Shown here piece by piece: positions 41,954 to 55,000 of a stretch of 64,000 nucleotides of DNA. Both the position numbers and the translations under genes were made by a program. The stretch comes from Caecitellus pseudoparvulus (Eukaryota; Bigyra: Bicosoecida). The stretch lies in assembly GCA_965644315.1 (NCBI GenBank), contig CBFFRQ010000093.1, positions 1 through 64,000 on the forward strand. The letters are read 5' to 3'. Numbering within the stretch: position 1 is the stretch's first letter; every line of letters starts with the position of its first letter. The notes under the pieces were generated by a model. The model was not told the DNA's origin and ran no database searches. It saw nothing but the letters and a program-made list of their open reading frames with translations.

Positions 41954-42631
41954 ATGGCAGCTCGACTGCGCCAGGCTCAGTCAATTTCCGCACACACCAG
42001 TGCATTGCCTCGTGAGGAAGCAGACGGCCGATCCCGACAATGCCCCCATGCAAACAAGCAAAACATAGTACATACACAGCATGCTGCCGCTGATCTGGGT
42101 ACCGCTTTCAAAGGCCCTGAACTTCCCACAACGTCCCGACGGACAGCCAAAGAGCTGTTGGCGTCCGTCCATGCACACTCCAGGTCCAACAGCGGCACTT
42201 CTCAGGACCTGTCCGGCAGCCCACAACTTACCTCTCGGAAAGTTGCGCACTGCCCAGTTGCACCTACTTCTACTCAGGCGACGCCAAGTGGCTGCCCGGT
42301 GTTACATGAGTCTCCCGATTCGGCGCCGCGGTGTGGGGGAGCCCTGCCGCACCCGCCTCCAGCTCGCCAAGACGGCGAGTACACTCTGGAAGAAGTGGCC
42401 AAGCACAACACCATTGATGATTGTTGGCTTGTAGCTCATGGTATGGTGTTTGACGTTACCTCATTTCTCACGGAGCACCCTGCTGGAATCAGTACCATCA
42501 TGCGCCACGCCGGGCAGGAAAGCACAGAAGACTTCGACTTTCATTCTCCAACAGCTCAAAAGCTTTGGCGAGAGTACAAGATAGGCACCTTGAAGGGATA
42601 CAAAGCTCCTTTATCTTGTTGCACCATGTAG
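41954..42631 (+). CDS. Cytochrome b5-domain protein with possible CaaX end
   Basis: A 225-residue intronless protein. The first about 140 residues are Ser/Pro/Thr-rich and probably disordered. Residues about 143-215 are a cytochrome b5 heme-binding domain: YTLEEVAKHN, WLVAHGMVFDVTSFL, EHPAG (first heme-ligand His; HPAG replaces the usual HPGG) and DFDFHS (second His). There is no C-terminal transmembrane anchor. Instead the protein ends SCCTM, which fits a farnesylation CaaX box with a neighbouring Cys. The electron-transfer partner is unknown; no reductase, desaturase or nitrate reductase domain is fused. It is convergent with the coiled-coil gene. Confidence 0.85.
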   Translation: MAARLRQAQSISAHTSALPREEADGRSRQCPHANKQNIVHTQHAAADLGTAFKGPELPTTSRRTAKELLASVHAHSRSNSGTSQDLSGSPQLTSRKVAHCPVAPTSTQATPSGCPVLHESPDSAPRCGGALPHPPPARQDGEYTLEEVAKHNTIDDCWLVAHGMVFDVTSFLTEHPAGISTIMRHAGQESTEDFDFHSPTAQKLWREYKIGTLKGYKAPLSCCTM

Positions 42632-42665
42632 CCTGTGGGCCTTGCATTTAATGCACTTAACCACG

Positions 42666-45600
42666 CTATGCATCCTCATCATCACTTGCTTCGCTGCCTC
42701 CGTCTATGGCATACACAGCCACGTTTGTGCCACAGCCCTCGCCCTCGCCATCTGCGGCGGCATCCGCTGCAGGCTTGGCGTCCTCGCTCTCGCTGGCCTC
42801 GCCCTCGCCATCTGCGGCGGCATCCGCTGCAGGCTTGGCGTCCTCGCTCTCGCTGGCCTCGCCCTCGCCATCTGCTGAGGCATCCACAGCAGGCTTGGCG
42901 TCCTCGCTCTCGCTGGCCTCGCCCTCGCCCTCGCCATCTGCTGAGGCATCCGCTGCAGGCTTGGCGTCCTCGCTCTCGCTGGCCTCGCCCTCGCCCTCGC
43001 CATCTGTGGTGGCATCCACAGCAGGCTTGGCATCCTCGCTCTCGCTGGCCTCGCCCTCGCCATCTGCGGCGGCATCCGCTGCAGGCTTGGCGTCCTCGCT
43101 CTCGCTGGCCTCGCCCTCACCATCTGCGGCGGCATCCGCTGCAGGCTTGGCGTCCTCACTCTCGCTGGCCTCGCCCTCACCATCTGCGGCGGCATCCGCT
43201 GCAGGCTTGGCGTCCTCGCTCTCGCTGGCCTCGCCCTCGCCCTCGCCATCTGCTGAGGCATCCGCTGCAGGCTTGGCGTCCTCACTCTCGCTGGCCTCGC
43301 CCTCACCATCTGCGGCGGCATCCGCTGCAGGCTTGGCGTCCTCGCTCTCGCTGGCCTCGCCCTCGCCATCTGCGGCGGCATCCACAGCAGGCTTGGCGTC
43401 CTCGCTCTCGCCGTGGCCTTCTGAACTACCGGCCAGGACAGCGCTCTTGATTTGTTCTTCCAACTGAGCTCGGGCAGACTCAGCAGCATCAGCTGCTTCG
43501 AAGTCTTCAGACTCCACCGCAGCCTCAACTTTACGCTGAAGCTGCGCAAGGCGTTGGCGCATGGAAGCGAGCTCCTGCTCAGAAACCACTTGACGCTCTT
43601 TTGTCTTTGCACCCTCACCCTCCGCAGCATCGGCAGCGTCTGCCTGGGAGGACACGCTAGCGGGCGAAAGCATGTCAGAGGGTGGATCGACAGAGGATTC
43701 TGCTTCTTCGCAGGGGACGTCAAGCTCCCACCCGTGCCTGTCGCACAGCACTGTCAACTCGGACAGCAGGACAGCCTCTTCCGCACTCAGCAGGTCGACA
43801 ACTGCCTGCAAGACGCCCTCGCCATGAAGGGCGCCGGGCAGCACTCCTTCAGGTTGCTCACCTGCCTCTGGTACTTCCTCCTCCTTGGTGCGCAGCGCAA
43901 CAGCTTTCGTCAGCAGTGCACGAAGGTGAGCGACCCCTTGCCTGAAGGCGTCCACCTTGGTGCTATCCACGTCTTGCTGAGCAGCGAGTGCTTCGTCCCT
44001 TGCAGATGCGAGAGTCTTGTTGGCTAGAGTCAACTTTGCATCCACCTTGTCAAGCTCTTGAGTGTATCCTGCCAGCTCCTGCTCTGCATCTGTGCGCTCA
44101 GACTGCAGGCGCTTGATCTCACTCGTAACACGGCCAGCTTCTTTGAACTGGCGTGCGGAGACCGCAGCCTTCTTGGCCTCCATGAGCCCTGGCAGGGCAG
44201 AGTCCACTCGCTCCAAGGTGGCCTTTACGTCTGAAGCGAACACTTCGATTTCGGAGCGCGAGCTCTCCAACGACTGGACTTCGGCAAGAGCATCAGCCAC
44301 CGCGCCGGTCGCATCACTCACACGCCCATCGAGCCCCGCAACCTTGCGTTGCAGCGCTGCCTCATGCTCAGAGGCCCACTGAAGCGCACTGACCAGCAAA
44401 GCCGCCCCTTCGCTTTGGTCATGCAGAAGTGCAGCCACTCGCTTGCCTGCCTCAAGCGAAGCAAGGTCACGGCTTCGCTTTGCAGCTGCCTCTGCCTCCT
44501 GCTCGTCCAAGGCAGACTGCTCTGCATCGCACTCGCTTTCTTCTGTGCTGATTGTCTCTAGCTTGCTGGAAATGCGCGCGAGTTGCTTCGTGTACCTTTC
44601 GCGTACTTTGTCCACCTGCCCTTCAAGCTCCAACAAAGCGCTAGCTGCCGTGGCGGCTTCCGCCCGCTTGGCTGCCAGAGCTTCCTCCAGAGCTTTCACT
44701 TCCGCATCTAGCTCTTCAGAACGAGACTTGGCAGCTTCCAGCTCGGGCTGCAGTTCTGCCGTTTGGTCTTTGATCGCACCCTCCACGCTTGCCCGCTCCT
44801 CCTCGGCGCGCTGGCGGTCAAGGGCCACGTGCTCTTCCTTCACTTTCAGCTGCTCTCGCTCTGAGGCCAGAGATGCCATCACAGCATCGTGGCTGCTCTG
44901 GGAGCTGGCCGAACTCTGCTCGTTGTGCGAGTTCTGTGCCTCTAAGGTTGCTTGCAGTGCTTGCTGTGCGCTAGCTGCCACGCCCGCTGCCGTTCGCAGC
45001 GCAGCACTCTTCGCAGCCTCGACCTCCTTCAAGGCGGCTCTGATGTCTGCTTGCTCTGCCTCAACTTCTGCGATCTGGGCTGCAAGGCCTTCCAGTGTCG
45101 CATTGAGCGCCTCTGCCTTCTCGAAGTCCTCAGCTTCTACCGCTGTCGCTTGAGCAGCACGCGTGTCAGACAAAGACCGCTGCAGGTCCTGGCACTTGGA
45201 AGCTAACCGGCCATCCTCCTCTACGAGTTCGGCACTCTCCTTTACGGCCTGGCGAAGGGCTTGAGCCACACTGCTCGTTGTGACTTGCAAAGCACTTGCA
45301 GCGGAGTGGAGCTCTGAGGCCGCCACATGCTCCTCCTGTGGCTCTTCGGGTCCATCATGGTGGGACGCCACAGGGCTATCCTCTGCTTGTTCTGGAGTGC
45401 TTGCTTTGTGAGCTGCGCTCATTCCAGGCAGAGGGGGCGGGACTGTGCCGTCCTCGTCTTCCGAAGGCGTGACAGTTGGCTGGCTCCGGATACTGAGTCC
45501 AGCCAACAGCCCTGTCCCCGTGCTGGGTAGCACCGCTGACTCAGATTGATCTCCATCTGTCGCCTGCGTGGCTGAGAATGTAAATCCTCCCGGGGATGCT

Positions 45601-46622
45601 GTGGCGGAGGCTTCGGATACAAAAGCAAAGCTGGTCTCCTGAGCTGGCTGAGACGGAGCGGGCTGTGAGCTTGGTTCGTCCGGAGAAGGGGCCACAGCCT
45701 CAGACGACACATGAGCTGCCACTTGGGCCTTTGGAGACTGAGTGTGGCTGCTCTCTACAGGCTTCTCTACAGGTTTTTCTGCAGTGGCAGGCTCTGGCTG
45801 TGGAGGAGGAGGTGTCTCAAGCTCTGCCATGGCCGCGTCCCGGTCAAAGCCTGGGCGCTTGGTGCGGCGCTTCTTTTTCACTTTGGCCGGCTGCACATGG
45901 GGAACCGGGGCAACGACAGGCGCCTTCACGGCTGCTGCTGCAGGGGCGGCAGCAGGGGGGGGCTGGGACTCGGCGCCGCTGGCGACACTGGCTCGGTCCG
46001 TGCCAGCCACCGACTCTGTCCCCGCGATGCTGGCTGAGCCAGCTGGCACAGCGCCAGTGGCGGCTGAAAAGGAGAAGGAACCGGCGCCTGTGCTCCTTCC
46101 TGTGACGGAGTCCTTGTCTGATGGCCCTGGAGCTGGAGCTGGAGCTGGGGCTGGCGGGCCGACGAATGAGAAGCCAGATGTGGGCGGTGCAGGGGAGCCA
46201 GCTGGTGCTTGGCTTGAAGCCGCAGCAGAGGACGAAAAAGCGAACCCACCAGCAGCCGTGCTAGCCTGCGCGGCAGGTTGATCTGCAAAGGAAAAAAGGC
46301 GATAGAGTCACTTCCGCTTGAAAGCGCGTCGGCGCGGGCGCAACGAACCAGGGGGGGTAGTCTGCAAGAAAGCGAAGCCTCCTGCTGCCGAGGGTGGCGC
46401 AGGAGACGACGCTTGCACAGAAGTGGACGTGTCTGCACTGACTGCCCCTGGAGTGGGGAGGTTGAAGAAGCCTCCATCAGCGGGTGCCGGTGCCGGTGCC
46501 GGTGCGGGCGCTGGTGCGGGACCTGGCGCTGGTGCAGGGCTTGGCGTTGGCCTGGGTGGCCGCCTCGTGTCCTGTTTGTCTGGTTTTGACCCTCCTCCAA
46601 AAAAGGACAAAAACGAACTCAT
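42666..46622 (-). CDS. Coiled-coil protein with FxF motifs and acidic repeat tail
   Basis: Exons 46622-46349 and 46282-42666, split by a 66-nt intron, encode 1296 residues. Family not recognised. The N-terminal part is Pro/Ala-rich with recurrent GG(F/S)xF motifs (GGFFNL, GGFAFLQ, GGFAFSS, SGFSFVG, GSFSFSA, GGFTFSA), which recall FG-type or endocytic-adaptor-binding linear motifs. Residues about 330-850 are heptad-rich coiled coil, with UVR-like short motifs (AVEAEDFEKAEAL and AVESEDFEAADAA). The C-terminus carries 11 copies of an acidic unit beginning ESEDAKPA, then a final acidic tail. The intron is supported by continuity of the FxF pattern across it. A scaffold or trafficking role is conceivable only. 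Confidence 0.75.
42740..43415 (-). repeat. Tandem coding repeat, 11 units of 60-66 bp
   Basis: The coding end of the coiled-coil gene holds 11 head-to-tail units. Each encodes ESEDAKPA(A/V)DAxADGEGEAS, with three units carrying an extra Gly-Glu pair (66 instead of 60 bp). Unit length stays a multiple of three, so copy-number change would keep the frame. High DNA similarity between units suggests recent expansion by slippage or unequal exchange. Confidence 0.9.
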
Positions 46623-47056
46623 AATGTCGGGGTCAAGTGGGGCTGCTCAGTGGCTGAGAGGACGTTTGCTAGCAAGTTGTGACATGTGCCGCCTTGCCAA
46701 CACGCCTGCTGCCTGAGCACGGGCAGCACGGGAGTCGGCTGTCGTGCTTGGCTGTGGGAGCGAGCAGGTTGGCCGGTACGTGACCACATTTTCAACAGGC
46801 AGCTGCGGTTTGGAGCTTTTCCATCAATGCGCTCTGTGGTGCCAGTTGGCAAAGCGCTTGGTGCCACGTGAGATCGATCTGCACATGGGAGTTGGCAAGG
46901 CGAGCCCTTCCTGCCCAAGCACCAAGTTTGCTACAAAAACAACACAACGAAAGAGAAGTTTGCCCCACTCCACGCTCGAGCATAGGTGTCGCACCTTTGC
47001 GCGAACCCCGTTATCGTACCTGACCTGCCAAGCTCGGAGCGGCGCCTGTCAGCGGC
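46623..47056. promoter_or_regulatory. Divergent promoter region, coiled-coil gene / TAF6
   Basis: A 434-bp interval between two divergent start codons. It should contain both promoters. No known motif, RNA gene or coding sequence was recognised. Confidence 0.4.
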
Positions 47057-48983
47057 ATGGATTCAGGACAAGCGCTGAGCGCAGCTGTGTTGCAGGCATG
47101 CAGGCCCCTTTCAGAAAGAGCTGAGATTCCTGTCTCTGCTGCTGCGCTGGAGCGCCTTGCCCACCATGTCGAGCAACGGCTGGTGCTTGTGGTGGAGGTG
47201 AGGCGATGGTTCATTTTCCGCTGCCACCGCCGGCCGCCCGACACACGTTTTGCCTTGGCAATCCTGCGCAGGAGGCTGGGAAGCTGAGACGCCACTCCAA
47301 ACGCGCTTCTCTACACCCCATGGATGTTGTGCATGGGCTGAGCACGCTGCGCGAACCTGTACGTGTTGGACTGGCGTGCAGGAGTGCTTGTGGAGCTCTG
47401 CATAACTGTACCCGCCCCCACCGCAGGCCGTGCTTGGTGTTGGCTCCTCGTCAACACTCACACTGCACCCCGTTCACTCCGAAGATGGCACAGTCACCAG
47501 CATGTTGGATGATGGCGTGTCCCATGCGTATCAGGCAGCCAAGCGCAAGCGTGACAGCGAGCCTGCCCCAGCACAAGTCGGCAGTGAGCTGTACCGTCAT
47601 TGGTTTGTCGTGGCAGGGAAGCCCGTGCCTTCCCGCTTCAACCCCTCGGACGCAGAAGTGCTCGAGGCAGATGCAGAAGAGAAGCGCATCCGCACGTTGT
47701 CAGGTCTCTCTTTGGCGCCACGCTCGGCGCTTTCTGCCGAGTACGCCACTGCGCTTGGCGAGGACTCCAAGCTGGCTGGCAGTGGAGTGGCAGGGGACCA
47801 AAACGTGTCGGCACTGTTGAGGTTGCTCTCGCCCTCTCAGACGTCGTTCCTGCAGTGCGTGGGGGCTGCGCTTCGCAGCGCTGCCGGCGGCACTGCGCCT
47901 TGGCTCCCCGCTTGGGGCGCCCCGTCTGTGTCGCCAGCCTCGTCGAAGGGTGCCTGGGGAGCCTTGGATGCGACTGAATCACGGGATGAGGGCTGGGAAT
48001 CAAAAGCACGGGCTGCAGCACTGGTGCTGCGGTCGCTGACTGACGTGTCCCTCGTCTTAGGCCCTGTGGCACTCATGCTCTCCGACAGTGCTGCACATGC
48101 TGGATGTGACGGAGCCCTCACTGCCTGCATTGTGTCGCTGGTCACTGCACTGGCACGCGCGCCCAATGTGCCACTGGACCAACAGCTGCACCGCCTTCTG
48201 CCTGCGCTGCTCACTGCAGCAGTGGGGGGGGCTGGCGCAGGCAAGCCGACGCAGCTGGAGGCAGCCATGGAGGCAAGAGAGGGAGCTGCCAGAGCCCTCG
48301 GCATCATTGCGGAGCGTTATGGGGGAACGTACGCGACCCTTCGATCCCGCCTTGAGCTGTTGCTCGCAAAACCGCTGAACGCCATGCTGGGCGACCAAGC
48401 CCCCTCCACCACTGGAGTGGTGAAGTTGGGGACCACGTCCACCGTGGGTCAAGGCAGTGAATCGGCGCAGCATGCCCCCAAGCCCCCCCTTTCTGTTCTC
48501 TACGGAGCCCTCGCAGCCCTCAATGCGATGGGCGCACCGACGGCACGCGCTGTGGTCGAGCCCTTGCTGTCACAGCTTCGGGGGGCGGTGACGGAATGCC
48601 AAGAAGCCGCGAAGGCGCTGGGTGCCACGGAAAAGACTGTTGCCATGTACGAAGCTTCCATGGTCATGCATGCCCTGGAGACGGCGGAGGCACTTGTGCA
48701 AGGCACAGTGCCGACTGCCCTCTCCAAGCCAAGCATGCCAGCTCTGCCCCTGCCTCCCACTGTTCCTGAGAGAAGCGCACACACAGGCCAGCCAGCAGCC
48801 TCAGCGTCTTTGCCCGTCGCAGCCCCACCTGCCGACCATCAGACCCAGCCAGCAGCTGAGAGCACGGAGGCGGAGGATGTGCAGCTGGAAGCCGCTGACA
48901 CCGCGCGAGAGGTTCCTGCAATGCTTGAGCCAGAGACACCCCTGGAGGGCATGGACGATGACGAGGCGGTGCTGGACCTGTGA
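47057..48983 (+). CDS. TAF6: TFIID/SAGA subunit TAF6
   Basis: Exons 47057-47197, 47272-47358 and 47427-48983 encode 594 residues; introns are 74 and 68 nt, phase 0. Exons 1-2 form the histone-fold domain (ALERLAHHVEQRLV, then KLRRHSKRASLHPMDVVHGL) that pairs with TAF9. A YRHWFVVAGK motif follows, matching the linker found in TAF6 proteins. The middle holds HEAT-type helices, including AREGAARALGIIAERYG and LYGALAALNAMG in the order known from TAF6. The last 130 residues are Pro/Glu-rich and end acidic. It is head-to-head with the coiled-coil gene and tail-to-tail with SPAG17, 62 bp apart. Confidence 0.85.
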
Positions 48984-49045
48984 ACGAACAATGCATTGCT
49001 GCAGCGCAGTGACCCTTATGGCGGGGCCACTCCATCCTAAACAAG

Positions 49046-52000
49046 CTACTTGAACGTCGCCTGCAGCTTGCGCCGCATCCACGACATCCCCGCCTCGGAT
49101 ATCTGGGCACTGGAATGCATAGGCACGCCCCCTACAGGCAGAGCCGCCCCATCTGGACCGACCAGAGGCTCCTGCACTGCAAGGGCAGGTGCAGCCGGAG
49201 ACCCCTCGCCATCTTGCGTGCCATCAACATCTGATCCGTCGCTGCCACCGTCGCTGCCGTCCAGTTCAAAGCCGACACCATCAGGGAACTCCTCGTCCAG
49301 CTCGGCCATGTCGTCCCACTTGATGCCGCCGCCCGAGGAGCTGGCCAGCTTCGGCGTCGGGACGCCAAGGCCGGCATCCAGGCGGGCGCGGCGTTTCCTA
49401 CGCCTCTCCTCCTTCTTGATCTTCTTGGCTCGCGCCTTGGCCAGTGCTCTGATGCGTAAGATGGCTCGAGCAATTTCGAGTTCCCGGGCAGTTTCGCCTT
49501 GAGGGCGCGGGTCGATCACTTTGAACTGGTACTTCGCCTGCACCACCTCTTCACGCCATGCATCTGTGTGCGCCTCAGCTTGCTGCACGGCTCGCACCCA
49601 GTCCGGCGTGATGGGGGGCAGCACTTCCACCGCCAGCACGGCCGAGACACACTGAGCCGGAGGCGGCGGCAGGGGCGGGCTCGATACAAGTTCCGGGATC
49701 ACTGCCACTAACCGAGATCGGGAACACACTGTACCACGAGTCTGCTTCCATGACATGCCCATGACACTGTCTGTGGCTTCTGTCTGCTTGCTCTCTTGCT
49801 CCATGCCTTTCTTGAGGGCAAGCAGCGCCGCGGCGTCCGACCGGGCATCGAAAATAGCTGGAGCTGGCATGGCAGCTTCGCCGAACACGTCATGCCTGGT
49901 GGGCCGAGCGCGCCGCACCATGCCAGCTACGAATTCGTCGGCCGGCTGAATCCAGCCCTTGCACGACGCACGCAGTTGGGTCCTGCCACCAACACTCACC
50001 AGCCCGACGGTTGAGTGTTGCCGCCCCCCCGCCCCGAGAACCCGCCGTGTGAACGTAAACATATGGCTGCCTGTCAACGACTCAAGCAGTGCTGTGCCAC
50101 GTGGCGACTCAGGCCCCTCACGGTCATCGAGCACGGCTGGAACGTCAGCCCGCACGCCTGGCAGTGCCGTCACTGCAGGTGTATAACTGGGCACTGCAAT
50201 CGCGCCAGAGGTGCCTGAGGCAACTGCTGGCGGCGGCAAGGCGCTGGGGTTTCCTCTGCTTGGATGGGCTGGCTCAACAGTGGCGGTGTCACGTGCATGA
50301 GGGGCTGAGGCTGTCTGTCGCTTTCCTTCGTTCGAGCCCGACGGCAGGCCAGCCAAGCCATCATGCGGCGCTGTGCCAGCCATGCCGTGAACAAAATGTG
50401 CCTCCACATCGTGCGTGTGCTTGGTGTGCAATGTGAGGGCCTTCCATGCCTCTTGTGACAGAAGCTCCGCAGCACTCCCGTCTTCTCCCAACAAGAAAAG
50501 CAACGGTGGGCGTGGCGACACCAAGTCTGCATGGATGATGGACTCGGAACTGCTCCCGTCTGCAGATGCGGGCACAAAAATATCGCCCGCCAGCAGTGCG
50601 GTGCACTTCCCTCGGTGGTCCACCGAAAAGACGTTGGCCTCGGCATCTCGCATCTGCAGCGTTGCCCGTGACAAGTCGAACTCAAACACGCCTACATCAT
50701 GGTCACTCTCGCTTTCATCATCCCTGGGGGCAGAAGCCACAAGAGCAGCAAGTGGGTCCGTTGCCTGCGCGGCCACGGCTTGGTCAGGCTGCTGCTTGGC
50801 GGAGCCGCCCACTGGTGCCTGCAAGGCTGCGACATCAGCGTCATCGTCGTCGCTGTCAGCATGTACGGCTCCGACTCCCTGCCCAACGACAGCGTCAGTG
50901 CGATCAGTGTGTACCCCTCGGTAGGCCACCATGCCACCGTCGGCAGCTGTCAGCAGGCGCCCGTCACGGAAGTGAACCCGCAGGAAGCCGTTGGTCAACG
51001 CAGTCACGCTGCAGTCATAGTCCACAGCGACGACTGTCTCGTCGGGGAGTGTGACCACAGCCCGCGTCTGCGTGCCGACGGCGACCAAGGCCACATCATC
51101 ACCAGCTGCGTGTGCAGTGAACTGATCATGGCAGGACCGGTCATACTCAACTGTGGCAAAGCCAGGGCATGTGACAAGAGTCCGGCTAGTGCCAGCCAAG
51201 CCTTTTGTGGTTGCTGCAGGCCCAGGCGCATGGGCGCTGTGTTCTCCGCCCACAGCCTCAGTAACAATGTGGGTGCCATCCGCATGGATGGCCACGACAG
51301 TGCCAGTCGGGTACTTGATCACGACTGTCCGCCCAAGCTGTCCAACCGGATCCCACTTCCCTGTCGACCCAAAAACGTGCGGGTCGCTGAAGTCCACCTC
51401 GTCAGCAGGGGGGAAGGCATCGCTTCCACGCCTCGCTTCACTGACGTGTGGGTGATGCCACAGCTGCAAAGCATGCTTGGCTCCTGGGAGGGGCGTTGCC
51501 AGGTTCGGTTCTTCGCGGAGAATGCCGGGCAATACGCTGGCGGCATCAGCTGCAGCCCCGGACCATACTCCACCATCAACATCCACAGCTTCGGCTTCAT
51601 GTTCACGCTGGAGCCCCGCCTGCAGCTCAGAGAGCAGGAGCACGTCCCTCGCCTTCTTGAAGACGGGAGTTGGCTGGCTTGCCAGCTTGCTCGAGGAGGT
51701 TTGCTCTGCTATGACAGCCTGCACAGCTTCTGGATCAGAGCAAGGTGGGGCTTCGAACCGCATAGACACCAGTGCGCCACTCTCGGCATCAACGGAGCTG
51801 TGCACAGAGCAAGGCGGAAGCTGGCGCACAACCTCCACGAGGGAATCTAGGCTGTGCCCCTCCTCAAGCAATGCCCATCTCCCGTCAATGTTGACACGGA
51901 CAGTGTCGTTTGACCCCCGCACGGCAGCCTCTGCTGGCAAAGCGCCAAGAGTGTACCCTACCCACTTCGCGGTGCGTTGGCCAGTCTCTGAGGTCAAGAG

Positions 52001-55000
52001 CCAGAGTCCTTGAGAAGCACTCTCTCCGTCTGGGATCCACCAAGCGGTGGAGCCATTGCCGTACAAATGGTGTTGCAGGCCGCCGACAGGGCCTTGAAGA
52101 TGCCGAACGACAGAGCCGCTGCTGTGTGAATGTCCTCGGCTTGTCTCCCGGAGCCAGCTCGGCCAAGCATTGGAAGGGGAAGTGTTCTCCTGTCCCACCT
52201 CCCCAGAACTGGAAACGTGGACCTGCAAGCTGTTCATCGCGAAGGAAGCATGGACCGTGCACTTTCCGTCGGGCTTAAGAGTCTTTATGCTTGCTGCAGC
52301 CTCGTCAATCTGGGGAACAGTCAGCACGGAAGGATCGCCGCTGATGCCTTGCTTCTGCTGCCAAGCCCACAGGCGCTGTTGGCCCCGTGAGGTTGTGTAC
52401 CAGGCGGGGGACAGGCCAGCAGCACGGCAACTCAGGTGGACAGCTCTGCAGCCATTGACTTGACCAGATGCCGCTGCTGCAATTGTGGGTGCTGTGAGGG
52501 TCATGGTGGCAGCTCCGGTGGTAAAGTCTTTCATGGCCACTGTGCCGTCCTTCTCCATGCGCAGCTTGCGTTGGCGCGGGGCTGTGACCTCAGGTTGCAT
52601 CAGAATAAGACCCCCATCGGACAATGACACTTGAACAGAGCGGCCTAGTACACCCCACGCCTTCGCATCCGGACGAGTATTGCTGTACACACCCCCATGT
52701 GAAGACACAGAGATCACAGACTGGTCCGCAGGGTAGAGTTGCACAACGTTGCAGCCGGCCACCCCACAGAGTGCTTGGGATGCCTGGCGAGCGCCCGCCT
52801 CAGCTTCTGAGTCGCCCTCTTGTGCCTTGCGTGGCCGAACCACGGCACGGGAAGCAACGAGCTCATCAAGTTCCTGGACTGAGAGGCTCACGGCGCTGGA
52901 GAGGTGGCACCGGGGAATTGCGTCAGCTTGTGGCGACTGTGGGCGTTGAGGAGGCTTCAGTGGCTGTGGTGCCTGATCCGAGGCCTTTCCTCGCCCCTTT
53001 TGCCCGCTGCCTTTCTTTGCACCACGAGGGCTGCGTGGACTCTCCTTTCCAGAGCGAGCCGACCCGTCGCCGCTTCCACCAGCAAGGGCTGCCCTAGCAG
53101 CCTCGACCAGGCTTGCTGTGTGCTGCTCAGGCAGCGACAAGTCCGGCAACACATCGCGCTTCCACTCTGCAAAGGACGGCAACACTGCAGCTCCTGCAAG
53201 GCACGATTTTACGTCCACAGTGACTTCTTGGCGACGCGCGCGTGGGGTCGGGGCGTGTACAGCGAGCAGTTGCAGCCCGTGGGGCGAAAGCTGCTCACGG
53301 ACAAGGCATGCTCCAGGTACTGCTCGCATGGCCTCAAGGACACGCTGGGATACTTCACTCCCTGACATGACAACTTTGTACCGCCTGTCGGCGAAGCTCC
53401 AGTGGTGAAGAAGCTTTTGCTGCGCAGGTGACAGCCGGCCCTCAGCTTGAAACGCGGAGGGCCGCAGCGAAATTGGAAACGTGGGATTCAGTGGTTGCTG
53501 GACTTGGGCAGCAACGTCAGGCTGGGCAGCAAGGCTCGCCTGCGCGGCCTCAGTTTGACTGCCGCCAGGTGAGGATGACGGAGACGACGACGAAAGACGG
53601 CTGTGTAGGGCAGTGCCTGCTGCAGTGTCACTATCAGCAACGTCGCTCCCAGGGCTCAATGCGAGCAGGTCTGGAGAGTCTGGTGCCGGAGCTTCGAGAG
53701 CGATGCTTTCCGCCTTCTCCTCAGCATCAGACGGGGGTTCGAACGGGGTCGAAGCTGCACCTAACTCAACTGCCAGCCACGCGGCATCTACGGTTGAAAT
53801 GAGTTCCTCAGCAGCCCGGAGGATGTCAAACCTTGCCAACGCTTCGCGAACAATCGCCGTCGCGGGTAGCTGGGCGCGTCCAAAAACACCTGCCTCTCGC
53901 TCACCCAGTTTCGCGGAATCCTCAAAAGCACTGGTGAGCTGAGTCGCACTGACCTCTTGGTTGGGTACGACTGCTGCTAAGAAGCTCCGGAAGACACGTT
54001 GCGTGTCAGGGACGGCCGCCCCTGTGTCTGCAAGCGTTGCACCCTGCAAGGCATGCCACGCATCAGCGCTAGCTCGCTCATCAAACCCGGAAACGATAGA
54101 GTCCACCGGCTGCACGGCACCCGAGATGTCCCCAAGCAGCGAACGCGAACTCCCGCTGCCATCAGCATCTTCGCTTGTCATCCAGCCAGATGCCATGGCA
54201 CACCACGGAGCATCGTCGGACGACAGGCGCGCCAAGTCAACCCTGTCATCTGGAGCTTCAGGTGGGGGAGGTGGTAGCAAGCCCCTGGAGTGGGGGCTAG
54301 ATGACGGTCCTTGGGAGCGCGGAGTGGCTCTGCCTTTGCTACTTGGTCCTGCACAAACAGCCTCAAGAAGAGCCGCGAGAACCCCCGCTGAAGTCTCCTG
54401 GCCAGGCCGTGCCTGATCCCAACACGCTTCATAGCGCTGCTGTAAAGCCGCTGCTTCTGGATCCGTGGATGGAGGAACAAACATCTCTTGCACTTGCACA
54501 TCGGCCTTCCACGAATTGAACAGTCTCTCGTGAGCCTCGATGCCATACAGTGAGCTGAGCAACTGAGGCAAAACGCCTCGCACAGTTGCCACCGCGGTCT
54601 TGGCCTCCACATCGGAGAGAGACTCAACTGCACCCGCCTCTGCTGGCAACACACTGCAGCGGGCATCTCCTGGGGGAAGGTGTCCTTGCCATGCGGCAGG
54701 CTCCAAAAGTGAAGCTGACTGCAAAGATGCGAGCTTCTCCTCGAGTGCCGCGACAACAAGTGTGGGGTCGCCTTTGGGAAGCTTCTTGCCCTTGCGGCCA
54801 GAGCGCGGGGAAGCGGCTTCTGTCAGAGACATGGCAGAGCCTGTCTGAGGCGTGCCTGGGCATGCTAACAAGTGCACTGAGTGCACAGGGTGCTCGGCAG
54901 TTGTGACTTGCTGCCCGGCTGGCCAAGCAGCAGCGCCGGCGGCTTCGCTGAGCGCAACTCGTTCACCTTCTGATGCAGGGAAGTTGTCCATGACAATGAA

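Noticed and set aside
42400-42631. Fused cytochrome b5 reductase or desaturase
   Set aside because: The protein ends 16 residues after the b5 domain and the next gene is convergent on the other strand.
42706-43467. Repeat-rich frame on the plus strand and a CRISPR-like look of 42740-43415
   Set aside because: Units are contiguous, without unique spacers, and are in frame in the coiled-coil gene on the minus strand. They are coding tandem repeats.
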